Assembly (NCBI RefSeq): GCF_900444945.1
Contig: NZ_UFRM01000001.1
Coordinates: 1,648,001 to 1,712,000, forward strand
Length of the DNA stretch: 64,000 nt
DNA from: Actinobacillus lignieresii
GTDB lineage: Bacteria > Pseudomonadota > Gammaproteobacteria > Enterobacterales > Pasteurellaceae
Reading direction: 5' to 3'
This document shows positions 7,522 through 16,404 of this stretch, in pieces. Under the pieces are notes generated by a model. That model saw nothing but the letters and a program-made list of their open reading frames with translations, ran no database searches and was not told the origin of the DNA. Each line of letters starts with the position of its first letter. Within the stretch, counting starts at the first letter, position 1. The translations under genes and the position numbers were made by a program.

Positions 7522-10500
7522 ATGCTACCACAACTATCCAAAATCCCTGCTTTAAATCCGACGGTAATTCATTTTCTTGAGGAGCTCAAACAACAACATT
7601 TTAACGGCGATATTGCCTCCAGTTACGCGGATCGTCTTTCTTTAGCTACCGATAACAGCGTTTATCAACAGTTACCGCAAGCGATTTTATTTCCTAAATC
7701 GGTTTCGGATGTGGTGATTCTTACCAAGCTGGCGCAACGCCCTCACTTCCAACATCTGACATTTACCCCGCGAGGCGGTGGCACGGGTACGAACGGACAA
7801 TCTCTGAATAATAATATTATTGTCGATCTCTCTCGCCATCTAAATCAAATCCTCGAATTAAATGTAGAAGAACGCTGGGTGCGGGTACAAGCCGGTGTGG
7901 TAAAAGATCAGCTTAACCAATTTTTAAAACCGCACGGTTTGTTTTTCTCGCCGGAACTCTCCACTAGCAACCGTGCCACTCTAGGCGGTATGATTAATAC
8001 AGATGCTTCCGGACAAGGCTCGCTCCAATACGGCAAAACCTCCGATCATATTTTAGCGATCAAATCGGTATTAATGAACGGCGAAGTGTTAGAAACACAA
8101 GCGGTTAAATCTTGCGATTTTTTTGCAGAAATCGACCGCTTGAATTTAACTGCTACCGGTAAACAGCTACATCGTGAAATTTTTAGCCGTTGTCGTGAGT
8201 TACGTCCGACCGTACTTGCCGAGTTGCCGCAACTCAATCGCTTTTTAACCGGTTACGACTTAAAAAATGTATTTAACGCAGACGAGAGCGAATTCAATCT
8301 GACTCGCATTTTAACCGGCTCGGAAGGCTCGCTTGCATTTATTTGCGAGGCGAAGCTCAATTTACTGCCGCTGCCGAAATTCCGTACCTTAATTAACATT
8401 AAATATAATTCGTTTGATGCGGCATTGCGTTCTGCGCCGTTTATGCTGAAAGCCAATGCGCTGTCGGTTGAAACAATCGATTCTAAAGTACTGAATTTGG
8501 CTAAACAGGACATTATTTGGCATTCGGTGTCTGATTTATTGACCGAAGATCCGAATAACCCGATTCTTGGCATTAATATTGTGGAATATGCCGGCAGCGA
8601 TCAGACATTAATCGAACAACAAGTGGCTGGCCTAATTAAAGCGTTAAATGAAAAATTGACTGACTCAACCAGCGGTATTATTGGCTATCAAATTTGCAAC
8701 GATATTGCCTCGATCGAAAAAATTTATGCGATGCGTAAAAAAGCAGTCGGTTTATTGGGTAATGCTAAAGGCTGGGAGAAGCCGATTGCGTTTGTGGAAG
8801 ACACTTGTGTTCCCCCTGAAAATCTTGCCGATTACATCGCCGAGTTCCGCCAATTATTAGATGATCACGGTTTGGAATACGGCATGTTTGGTCACGTGGA
8901 TGCCGGTGTGCTACACGTTCGCCCCGCATTAGATTTAACTGACCGCGCGCAAGTAAAAAAATTTAAGGCGATTTCCGATCAAGTGGTTGAACTTACCGCA
9001 AAATATGGCGGTTTGATTTGGGGAGAACACGGCAAAGGTATGCGTTCGGTGTATGGCGAGAAATTCTTTGGCGAAAAATTATGGCGAGAATTACGTTATA
9101 TCAAACAGTTGTTTGACCCGCAAAACCGCTTGAATCCGGGCAAAATCTGTACACCGTTGGAGAGCAATTCGGTACTTTACCCGATCGACTCATCAATGCG
9201 TGCCGATTTTGATCGCCAAATTCCAATCCAAGTGCGTGAAGAATTTAAAGGGGCAATGAACTGTAACGGCAACGGCTTGTGTTTTAACTTTGATGTACAT
9301 AGTACGATGTGTCCGTCAATGAAAGTATCGGGTAACCGCCTTTATTCGCCGAAAGGGCGTGCGACTTTGATTCGAGAATGGCTCAGATTGCTTGCCGAAC
9401 AAAACGTATCACCAGACGATTTGATCTTCAAACCGCGTAAACAAGCGGTCAAATTAACTGATTTTGTTGCAAAAATTCGCAACACGCTGAATAAACAGAA
9501 AGAATACGATTTTTCGCATGAAGTAAAAGCGGCAATGGATACTTGCCTTGCGTGTAAAGCCTGTGCCAGCCAATGCCCGATCAAAATTGACGTGCCGACG
9601 TTTAGATCGCAGTTTAATGAGCTGTACCATAGCCGTTATTTGCGTCCGGCAAAAGATTATCTGGTTTCCAATATTGAATTTGTTGCGCCGATGATGGCGA
9701 AAGCACCGAAGTTTTTTAACTTTTTCAGTCGTTCAAAATTAGCGGAAACGGTGGCGAACAAAACGATCGGAATGACTTATTTACCGGTGCTCTCCGTACC
9801 GAACTTGCAGCAACAGTTAGTTGAGATTGGTTATCAGGGCGTGACTTTAGAGACTTTGGAAGCACAAGCAAGCGGTCAAAAATCAGCGGAATTTTGCAAA
9901 ACCGTGCTAGTGGTGCAAGACCCGTTCACTTCGTTCTATGATGCGAAAGTAGTGGCGGATTTTGTTCGATTGCTGCAAAAACTTGGTTTCCGCCCAGTGG
10001 TGCTACCGTTTAAACCGAGCGGTAAGGCGCAACATATTAAGGGTTTTTTAAACAAGTTTGCTAAAACTGCACGCAATCAGGCGGAATTTCTCAATCGTGT
10101 CGCTCAACTCGGCTTACCGATGGTGGCGGTAGATCCTGCTCTGACCTTAGTTTACCGTGACGAATATCGTGATATCTTAAAAGCAGCGCGTGGCGATTTC
10201 AAAGTGCAACTGGCTCACGAATGGCTACGAGATGTGATTCAAGCCGGTGAACTGGAACATTGCAAAAAATCAGTAAATTCAGACCGCTTGAGCTGGTATT
10301 TATTCGCACACTGTACCGAAACGACCGAATTGCCGAATGCGCAGAAAGAGTGGCAAGCGATTTTCTCTCATTTCGGTGAACAGCTAGTGAATGAAAATGT
10401 CGGTTGTTGCGGCATGGCGGGTACGTTCGGACACGAAACCAAACACCTTGAAATGTCGAAAGCGATTTATCAGCAATCGTGGCAAATTAAATTGAAAAAT

Positions 10501-10611
10501 AAACTGCTTGAGCGTTGTCTTGCGACCGGCTATTCCTGCCGTTCGCAAGTAAAGCGTTTTGAGCATTATTCGGTTAAACACCCGATTCAGGCATTGCTTG
10601 AGGTGGTGTAG
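7522..10611 (+). CDS. ydiJ: Large FAD-binding / 4Fe-4S dehydrogenase, YdiJ type
   Basis: A 1029-residue cytoplasmic or membrane-associated oxidoreductase. Domains in order: PCMH-type FAD-binding domain (about 40-280, with TPRGGGTGTNGQSL near 95 and the GSEGSLAFI end), FAD-linked oxidase C-domain (about 285-550, with FGHVDAGVLHVRP and WGEHGKGMR), a ferredoxin-like segment near 675 (CLACKACASQCPIKID), and a C-terminal CCG-type Fe-S module near 960 (VGCCGMAGTFGHE). The architecture matches D-lactate and D-2-hydroxyglutarate dehydrogenases. E. coli YdiJ has been assigned D-2-hydroxyglutarate oxidation, which I cannot test here. It contains internal uptake-signal copies near 9443 and 9871. Confidence 0.85.
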   Translation: MLPQLSKIPALNPTVIHFLEELKQQHFNGDIASSYADRLSLATDNSVYQQLPQAILFPKSVSDVVILTKLAQRPHFQHLTFTPRGGGTGTNGQSLNNNIIVDLSRHLNQILELNVEERWVRVQAGVVKDQLNQFLKPHGLFFSPELSTSNRATLGGMINTDASGQGSLQYGKTSDHILAIKSVLMNGEVLETQAVKSCDFFAEIDRLNLTATGKQLHREIFSRCRELRPTVLAELPQLNRFLTGYDLKNVFNADESEFNLTRILTGSEGSLAFICEAKLNLLPLPKFRTLINIKYNSFDAALRSAPFMLKANALSVETIDSKVLNLAKQDIIWHSVSDLLTEDPNNPILGINIVEYAGSDQTLIEQQVAGLIKALNEKLTDSTSGIIGYQICNDIASIEKIYAMRKKAVGLLGNAKGWEKPIAFVEDTCVPPENLADYIAEFRQLLDDHGLEYGMFGHVDAGVLHVRPALDLTDRAQVKKFKAISDQVVELTAKYGGLIWGEHGKGMRSVYGEKFFGEKLWRELRYIKQLFDPQNRLNPGKICTPLESNSVLYPIDSSMRADFDRQIPIQVREEFKGAMNCNGNGLCFNFDVHSTMCPSMKVSGNRLYSPKGRATLIREWLRLLAEQNVSPDDLIFKPRKQAVKLTDFVAKIRNTLNKQKEYDFSHEVKAAMDTCLACKACASQCPIKIDVPTFRSQFNELYHSRYLRPAKDYLVSNIEFVAPMMAKAPKFFNFFSRSKLAETVANKTIGMTYLPVLSVPNLQQQLVEIGYQGVTLETLEAQASGQKSAEFCKTVLVVQDPFTSFYDAKVVADFVRLLQKLGFRPVVLPFKPSGKAQHIKGFLNKFAKTARNQAEFLNRVAQLGLPMVAVDPALTLVYRDEYRDILKAARGDFKVQLAHEWLRDVIQAGELEHCKKSVNSDRLSWYLFAHCTETTELPNAQKEWQAIFSHFGEQLVNENVGCCGMAGTFGHETKHLEMSKAIYQQSWQIKLKNKLLERCLATGYSCRSQVKRFEHYSVKHPIQALLEVV

Positions 10612-10629
10612 ATTTTAAATCTTCTGTAT

Positions 10630-10792
10630 ATCCCTCACCCCTTGTGGTAGAGGGATAGATTTTTCTTCGTTCAGAAGAAAAATCAGGGAGAGGGGGAATC
10701 GTGGAAAAACTAGGCGTATTTTCCCCTCTCTCTGCAAAAAATTACCTAACGTAATTTTTCGCTGTCTCTCTCCCACAAGAGGAGAGAGTGAT
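10630..10792. repeat. Structured intergenic repeat, copy A
   Basis: An element of about 160 bp shared with 16231-16393. Conserved blocks in order: CCCTC-CCCCTTG-GG-AGAGGGA, a hairpin, TCAGGGAGAGGGG, a spacer, CCCCTCTCTCTG, a second hairpin, and TGTCTCTCTCCCA ending in AGAGAG. In this copy the first hairpin is GATTTTTCTTC with a 5-base loop (10658-10684) and the second is AAAAATTAC with a 5-base loop (10737-10759). The hairpin sequences differ from copy B while pairing is kept. Confidence 0.8.
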
Positions 10793-10857
10793 TATATTTA
10801 ACAAAACTTTTTCTTCTATAAAGAGTACTGGGAAAGATTTTTCATAAAGGAAACATA

Positions 10858-11277
10858 ATGACTATTTGGAAGCAAACAGCAACTTGTGAACAATTAAACG
10901 CACTTAGCCAAAAATCGGCGGTAGCACACTTAGGTATCGAATTTACCGCAATCGGTGAAGATTGGATTGAAGCGCAACTTATGGTGGACGAGCGTACTCA
11001 ACAACCGTTCGGCGTATTGCATGGCGGCGTGTCAGCCGCTTTAGCGGAAACTACCGCCAATGCCGGTGCGTTAATGGTGTGTGAAGCGCATCAAATTGCG
11101 GTCGGAATGGAACTGAATATCAGTCATTTAAAATCGGTGCCGGTCGGCACAAAAGCGATTGCCTGTGCCAATCCGCTTAAATTAGGGCGAGAAGTTCAAG
11201 TGTGGAATATCGAGATTAAAGACGAACAAGGCAACCTTTGCGCCGTGGCTCGTCTTTCAACCAAAACCTTAGCTTAG
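10858..11277 (+). CDS. menI: 1,4-dihydroxy-2-naphthoyl-CoA hydrolase (hotdog thioesterase)
   Basis: A 139-residue hotdog-fold acyl-CoA thioesterase of the MenI/YdiI group, which releases 1,4-dihydroxy-2-naphthoate from its CoA ester in menaquinone synthesis. The motif FGVLHGGVSAALAE at 51-64 holds the conserved His-Gly-Gly and the catalytic Glu64. The closing strands (ELNISHLKSV, GREVQVWNIEI) fit the fold. The start has AAAGGAAACATA directly before it. Menaquinone feeds the nap and frd systems also in this window. Other hotdog enzymes such as EntH/YbdB are close relatives, so substrate is less certain than fold. Confidence 0.85.
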   Translation: MTIWKQTATCEQLNALSQKSAVAHLGIEFTAIGEDWIEAQLMVDERTQQPFGVLHGGVSAALAETTANAGALMVCEAHQIAVGMELNISHLKSVPVGTKAIACANPLKLGREVQVWNIEIKDEQGNLCAVARLSTKTLA

Positions 11278-11302
11278 ATAAACGTTAATATCCTATCCTG
11301 CA

Positions 11303-11354
11303 AGCGGTCGAATTTGGTCAAGTTTTTGCAAAATTCTTGCTAAATCCGACCGCT
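11303..11354 (+). terminator. USS-pair hairpin after menI
   Basis: AAGCGGTCGAATTT faces AAATCCGACCGCT with one mismatch around a TTTTTGCAAAA loop. It is a typical uptake-signal pair placed after a stop codon, probably a terminator and possibly an uptake site as well. Confidence 0.6.
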
Positions 11355-11439
11355 ATTCGCAAAAGGCGGTTGGATCTAGTGCCAACCTATTATAAAATGC
11401 CTTTCTTTTTATCTGTCCTTAACCCAAGAGAAACTCAAT

Positions 11440-13068
11440 ATGAATTCAAATCGTAGTTTACTGGTAATGGGGTTGTTATTAGTGTCTTTCTTGATTTTTA
11501 CGCAATGGCAACAGGATTTTAATCCTGAAATTCAAGCGCAAAAACAAGCACAACAACAAGCTCAAGTTGCATCACAATCAGGCGATGTGCCTGCGGCATC
11601 TAACGCAAATACCGTTATTGCGGAGAATGCAACCCAAGGTAAAACCGTCACGCTTGAAAGTGATGTATTACGTTTAACCATCGACACTTTAGGCGGAGAT
11701 GTGATTGCTTCGGATTTATTGGCGCATAATGCGGAATTAAACTCCGAAACCCCGTTCAAATTATTACAAACCGGCGCAACCACTTATGTTGCGCAAAGCG
11801 GTTTAGTCGGTAAAAACGGCATTGATACCAACGCAGGTCGTCCGCAATACCAAGTTGCACAAGATACGTTCGTTTTAGCGGAAGGTCAAAATGAAATGAG
11901 CGTGCCGATGACGTTTGAGAAAGACGGCGTACTTTACACTAAAACATTCGTGTTAAAACGCGGTAGCTATGACGTTGCAGTGAATTTCAATGTAAAAAAC
12001 CAAACCTCAGCAAGCGTTGAAGTTCAGCCTTACGGTCAAATCAAACATACTTTATTGGAAAGTTCGGGCAGCTTAACTATGCCGACTTATACCGGCGGTG
12101 CGTATTCTTCAGCCGAAACAAACTATAAAAAATATAGTTTCCAAGATATGGAGAAAGCTAACCTCGATATTAATACGAAAGCGGGTTGGGTTGCGTTATT
12201 ACAACACTATTTCGTTTCCGCTTGGGTACCGAATCAAGATGCGGAAAATACGATTTACTCTCGTACCAATAACGGCATTGCGACCATCGGTTATCGCGGC
12301 CCGGTAACAACTATCGCACCGAATAGCGAAGCGACGATTACCAGCCAATTATGGACCGGTCCGAAAGACCAAAAAGAAATGGAAGCGACCGCAGCAAACC
12401 TTGATTTAACCGTAGATTACGGTTGGGCGTGGTTTATTGCGAAACCGTTATTTGCGTTACTGACTTTCATCCAAAGCATCGTGACAAACTGGGGTTTAGC
12501 GATTATCGGGGTTACCATTGTGGTTAAAACCATTCTTTATCCATTAACCAAAGCGCAATATACCTCAATGGCAAGAATGCGTATGTTACAGCCGAAAATT
12601 CAAGAGATGCGCGAGCGTTTCGGTGATGATCGTCAGCGTATGAGCCAAGAGATGATGAAACTCTATAAAGAAGAAAAAGTGAACCCGATGGGCGGTTGTT
12701 TACCGATTCTTATCCAAATGCCGATTTTCATCGCATTATATTGGACCTTTATGGAAGCGGTAGAACTTCGTCACGCACCGTTCTTCGGTTGGATTCAAGA
12801 CTTATCGGCACAAGACCCGTACTACATCCTTCCGTTATTAATGGGTGCGTCGATGTTCTTGTTACAAAAAATGTCCCCTAGTCCGGTAACCGATCCGGTA
12901 CAACAAAAAGTAATGACCTTTATGCCGGTTATGTTTACCGTGTTCTTCTTATGGTTCCCGTCAGGCTTAGTACTTTACTGGCTAACCTCAAACATTATTA
13001 CGATTGTTCAACAATGGTTAATCTATCGTAATCTTGAGAAGAAAGGCTTACATTCTCGTAAAAAATAA
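11440..13068 (+). CDS. yidC: Membrane protein insertase YidC
   Basis: Inner-membrane insertase and chaperone, 542 residues, the usual length for gram-negative YidC. The N-terminal anchor (about 6-22) leads into a large periplasmic beta-sandwich domain (about 60-330). It ends in the conserved five-helix core with [20 protein letters not shown], the coiled C1 loop and [19 protein letters not shown]. The C-terminus is basic ([11 protein letters not shown]), as expected for ribosome contact. It is followed by its own strong terminator; the usual neighbours rnpA and mnmE are not adjacent. Confidence 0.97.
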   Translation: MNSNRSLLVMGLLLVSFLIFTQWQQDFNPEIQAQKQAQQQAQVASQSGDVPAASNANTVIAENATQGKTVTLESDVLRLTIDTLGGDVIASDLLAHNAELNSETPFKLLQTGATTYVAQSGLVGKNGIDTNAGRPQYQVAQDTFVLAEGQNEMSVPMTFEKDGVLYTKTFVLKRGSYDVAVNFNVKNQTSASVEVQPYGQIKHTLLESSGSLTMPTYTGGAYSSAETNYKKYSFQDMEKANLDINTKAGWVALLQHYFVSAWVPNQDAENTIYSRTNNGIATIGYRGPVTTIAPNSEATITSQLWTGPKDQKEMEATAANLDLTVDYGWAWFIAKPLFALLTFIQSIVTNWGLAIIGVTIVVKTILYPLTKAQYTSMARMRMLQPKIQEMRERFGDDRQRMSQEMMKLYKEEKVNPMGGCLPILIQMPIFIALYWTFMEAVELRHAPFFGWIQDLSAQDPYYILPLLMGASMFLLQKMSPSPVTDPVQQKVMTFMPVMFTVFFLWFPSGLVLYWLTSNIITIVQQWLIYRNLEKKGLHSRKK

Positions 13069-13082
13069 ACGAGATAATATTT

Positions 13083-13134
13083 AAAAAATCCGTACGCCGA
13101 ATCGGAATTATTCCTTTTAGCGTGCGGATTTTTT
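13083..13134 (+). terminator. Terminator of yidC
   Basis: AAAAATCCGTACGC pairs with GCGTGCGGATTTTT (one G-T) and is followed by T's on the yidC strand. Confidence 0.85.
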
Positions 13135-13283
13135 ATGCCTTTAAGTCGGTAGCAAATAGTCTATAAGACCGCCCTATAAGCTCTTATAAAGATAAAGAAG
13201 ATAAGCAAATATACTATCCGTAACGGATTAATTAAAGAGCGAGTCTATCACTGCTTCGAGTAAAATTATCTTTTAATCGCCAA

Positions 13284-13324
13284 TAAAAAAGGACCGAGTT
13301 TTATATATCTTAAACTCGATCCTT
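13284..13324 (-). terminator. Terminator of the nap operon
   Basis: On the nap strand, AAGGATCGAGTTT pairs with AAACTCGGTCCTT across a short loop, followed by six T's. The only mispair is in the middle. It lies just after the napC stop. Confidence 0.85.
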
Positions 13325-13352
13325 AACTTGTTATTCCGACTTAGTTTTTAAA

Positions 13353-13967
13353 CTATTTAGCTTCGGTTTTTTGTTCTTTCTGAATCATATCTTCAGGAAT
13401 AAAGGTTTTTTGTACTTTTTCCATATGAGGAAGATTGTGTGCGATACCTTTGTGACAATCGATACAAGTTTTACCCTGATCTTGCGCCATTGCGTGCATT
13501 TGTTGTGCTACGGTTTTCTGTTGAGTGAAATCCATATCCTCAAAGTTATGACAGTTACGGCACTCTTGAGAATCGTTAGCTTTCATACGCGCCCACTCGC
13601 GTTCCGCCATTTCTAAACGATGCGCTTCAAATTTTTCTTTCGTATCCACTTTACCGGTAAAGTGTGCGTAAACTTCTTTTGAAGCGATAATTTTACGTTT
13701 CCATTTATCAATAAATTCGTGTGGCACGTGACAGTCCGAACAAATCGCTTTCACCCCGCTACGGTTTGAATAGTGGGCGGAAGCACGATATTCGGGTACA
13801 ACGTCATTCATATGACAATCCGAACAGAATTGTTCGGTATTAGTATATTCCAAGCCTTTGTTAAAACCGCCCCAAGCTAAAATCCCTCCGATTGCGGAGA
13901 TAAGGATTAATGCGCCTGCCGCCATTTTGCTAGGCGTACGGAACCAATTCCAAAATTTCTTAATCAT
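13353..13967 (-). CDS. napC: Tetraheme c-type cytochrome NapC
   Basis: A quinol dehydrogenase anchored by one N-terminal helix (about 15-35) that takes electrons from menaquinol and passes them to NapB-NapA. Four CxxCH heme sites are visible: CSDCH near 48, CSDCH near 77, CRNCH near 137 and CIDCH near 169. The conserved axial-ligand Met follows the first site (CHMND). At 204 residues it matches the NapC/NirT family. It is the last gene of napFDAGHBC. Heme attachment would need the Ccm system, part of which is at 39988-41916. Confidence 0.95.
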   Translation of the reverse strand: MIKKFWNWFRTPSKMAAGALILISAIGGILAWGGFNKGLEYTNTEQFCSDCHMNDVVPEYRASAHYSNRSGVKAICSDCHVPHEFIDKWKRKIIASKEVYAHFTGKVDTKEKFEAHRLEMAEREWARMKANDSQECRNCHNFEDMDFTQQKTVAQQMHAMAQDQGKTCIDCHKGIAHNLPHMEKVQKTFIPEDMIQKEQKTEAK

Positions 13968-13978
13968 TATGTTGCTCC

Positions 13979-14401
13979 TTATTTACCTTGCATTTGACGA
14001 ATCGTTTCAAATTTATTTTGAATAATCGGATTTACATCCGTTTGTTGTACGTGGCATTGTAAACAGAAGTAACGACGCGGAGAGGTTCCTTCCGTCAATT
14101 TACCGTCGCGATCCATAAAATGCGTTTTAGGCACACGAGGCGCACCTGTTGTACTTGATACTTCCGGTGCATGGCAACCTAAACATTGGTTGGTATTTTT
14201 AGTTACTTGTAAACCACGAATACTATGCGGAACAAGCGGCGGTTGATGAGGGAAAGTCACCGGAATGTTACCGATATCTTTATGCGGGTTGGTATAAGCC
14301 GGCGCCACATTTTCCGGTAATTTATCCAGCGATAAATTTTGTGTTTCCGCTACTGCAAAACCTGTAATTGCAGTAAGGATAAGAGCGAGATATTTTCTCA
14401 T
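13979..14401 (-). CDS. napB: Diheme cytochrome NapB, small subunit of periplasmic nitrate reductase
   Basis: Periplasmic diheme electron-transfer subunit that partners NapA. The signal peptide is about 18 residues (ending GFAVA). Two CxxCH sites (CLGCH and CLQCH) and the family stretch HSIRGLQVTKNTNQC are present. It has 140 residues, near the usual 145-150. It sits 11 bases before napC in the operon. Confidence 0.95.
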   Translation of the reverse strand: MRKYLALILTAITGFAVAETQNLSLDKLPENVAPAYTNPHKDIGNIPVTFPHQPPLVPHSIRGLQVTKNTNQCLGCHAPEVSSTTGAPRVPKTHFMDRDGKLTEGTSPRRYFCLQCHVQQTDVNPIIQNKFETIRQMQGK

Positions 14402-14419
14402 TTTGGTTCACTCCATGAT

Positions 14420-15313
14420 TTATACATTTTTTACTTCGATACTGCCTTGAAAACGTGTTCCAAAGGCAAAAACATTTTCCGGACAAACATCTATACAGCG
14501 TCCGCAGCTAATGCAATCTTTTGAAAGAACTATCGTACTGTCTTCCTGTTTACCGTGTAACGGCACTCTTAATACTTGCGGTTCAGGGCAAACGTTGTAG
14601 CAGTCCATACAACGGTCGCAACGAGCGCGATCCACCACATTTACTTTGATCACGCTTTTTGCGCCAATCAGCGCATAAGTCGCACCAATCGGACAAAGAT
14701 GTCCGCACCAACCGTGTTCCACAATCAGTAAATCGAACAAGAAGACCACTGCGACCAACCAAAGCGTTGCGCCTAATCCGAATACAAAAACTCGACCGAG
14801 CGCGGCTACCGGATTGATCCATTCCCACAATAATGTGCCGGAAATCGCACTACCGACCAAAATCATCGCTAAAATCGCATAACGTAAATTACGCGGGATT
14901 TTAGCACTTTGGCGAATACCGAGTTTTCTACGTAACCAAGCTGCGGTATCCGTGACCATATTCATCGGACAAACCCAACCGCAGAACGCTTTACTTGCCA
15001 CAACGGCATAAAACGCTACAACGATTAACGCACCTAAAATCGTCGTCCATTCCGGTAAATAACCGGTAGCCAGACTTTCCGCCGTAATCAGCGGATCGCT
15101 CATCGGAATCACGTCGAACAACATACTGCCGCTGTAATTACCTTTTAGAATCCAAACATTCCAAAACGGCCCGCTCAAAAACATCAAAATAATGCTTAGT
15201 TGGCTGATACGACGTAAGATTAAAAATCGATACGCTCTCCACCAACCTAATTTTTGTCGAGCCTCTAAACCGGCGTGTTGCGGTTTATTCGGGGTAAATT
15301 TTACTTCAGCCAT
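14420..15313 (-). CDS. napH: Ferredoxin-type membrane protein NapH
   Basis: A quinol-oxidising membrane component that works with NapG. It has 297 residues with four main membrane segments (about 35-55, 85-107, 140-160, 170-195), cytoplasmic Cys motifs CGWVCPMN and CGHLCPIG, and two [4Fe-4S] motifs near the C-terminus (CDRCMDCYNVCPEP and CISCGRCIDVCPEN). Its ATG overlaps the napG stop by one base, so translation is coupled. Confidence 0.95.
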   Translation of the reverse strand: MAEVKFTPNKPQHAGLEARQKLGWWRAYRFLILRRISQLSIILMFLSGPFWNVWILKGNYSGSMLFDVIPMSDPLITAESLATGYLPEWTTILGALIVVAFYAVVASKAFCGWVCPMNMVTDTAAWLRRKLGIRQSAKIPRNLRYAILAMILVGSAISGTLLWEWINPVAALGRVFVFGLGATLWLVAVVFLFDLLIVEHGWCGHLCPIGATYALIGAKSVIKVNVVDRARCDRCMDCYNVCPEPQVLRVPLHGKQEDSTIVLSKDCISCGRCIDVCPENVFAFGTRFQGSIEVKNV

Positions 15314-16218
15314 TATTTAACCCCCTTGATATTTAAATCTAAATTAGGGAAATGTTCCGCTTCAGGTACGGTAGTCGAACTCGGTACGTAGTCATAAGTC
15401 GCACGATTCGGCGTCGCAACTTTTTGGTTCGGCTGTACTTTCATAAATTGATAAGTCGGCTCGTTCATACCTTCCGGTACACGCGCATCCATTGCCGGGC
15501 GTAAGCCGTCCGGATGCTGTTCTTCCAACAACGCTTTACCGGCATTTTGTTTCTCTTGCCAGCCTAAACGATAGTGACGTCCCAATAAGCCTTTAGCTAA
15601 GTCCATCGGTAACACTTTAATCGCCGCTTCTTCCAATACGCACGATTGTTCGCATTTACCGCAACCGGTACAAGCATCGGAATGAACGGTCGGAATTAAC
15701 TTCGCATGAATATGCGTACGCGTATTCGGTACTTCTTCCAGCGTAATCGCTTTATCGATAAGCGGACATACTCGATAACATACGTCACAACGTAAACCTT
15801 GCCAGTTCAAACAAGTTTCATGGTCGAGTAATACCGCCAATCCCATACGAGCATCGTTAATATCGGTTAATTCCTCGCTTAACGCTCCGCTAGGGCAAGC
15901 ATTCATACAAGGAATATCCACGCACATTTCACAAGGTTTGTCTCGCGCAATAAAATACGGAGTCCCCGCTTCCATCGGCGAAAGTAAACTTGCCAAATGC
16001 AGCATATCGTACGGACAGGCTTGTACGCATTGTCCGCAACGCGTACAAGAGGCTAAGAAATCCTTTTCCGGTAATGCACCCGGCGGTCGCAAAGCAACAC
16101 CTTCTTTGGCGTTTGCTTGGTGCTGTTGCAATCCTAAGATCACTCCGACACCACAAATACCGACTGCGGTTCTGGTCGCATTTTTCAAAAATTGGCGACG
16201 ATTCGGGTCAAGTTTCAT
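15313..16218 (-). CDS. napG: Ferredoxin-type protein NapG
   Basis: A periplasmic four-cluster ferredoxin, 301 residues, exported by Tat: RRQFLK at 7-12, then a hydrophobic run. The [4Fe-4S] motifs include [40 protein letters not shown] and [14 protein letters not shown]. It works with NapH to pass electrons from ubiquinol. An intergenic repeat separates it from napA upstream, which is unusual for a compact operon. Confidence 0.95.
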   Translation of the reverse strand: MKLDPNRRQFLKNATRTAVGICGVGVILGLQQHQANAKEGVALRPPGALPEKDFLASCTRCGQCVQACPYDMLHLASLLSPMEAGTPYFIARDKPCEMCVDIPCMNACPSGALSEELTDINDARMGLAVLLDHETCLNWQGLRCDVCYRVCPLIDKAITLEEVPNTRTHIHAKLIPTVHSDACTGCGKCEQSCVLEEAAIKVLPMDLAKGLLGRHYRLGWQEKQNAGKALLEEQHPDGLRPAMDARVPEGMNEPTYQFMKVQPNQKVATPNRATYDYVPSSTTVPEAEHFPNLDLNIKGVK

Positions 16219-16230
16219 AGTAGTATCCTT

Positions 16231-16393
16231 ATCTTACCCTCGCCCCTTGCGGGAGAGGGACAGATAAAAATTGCGTAAGGCAATTTTTATCAGGGAGAGG
16301 GGAAATTCATATTAAATTTAACCGCTTACCCTCTCTCTGGCTAACTCACTAAACGTTTCGTTAGCCTGTCTCTCTCCCATAAAGGGAGAGAGT
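16231..16393. repeat. Structured intergenic repeat, copy B, inside the nap operon
   Basis: Second copy of the element at 10630-10792, lying between napA and napG. The G-rich and C-rich blocks are kept. The first hairpin is GATAAAAATTGC with a 5-base loop and perfect 12-base complement (16263-16291). The second is GGCTAAC pairing with GTTAGCC (16339-16366) around a loop containing AAACGTTT. Both stems differ in sequence from copy A but keep pairing. Confidence 0.8.
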
Positions 16394-16404
16394 AAAATGT
16401 CTCA

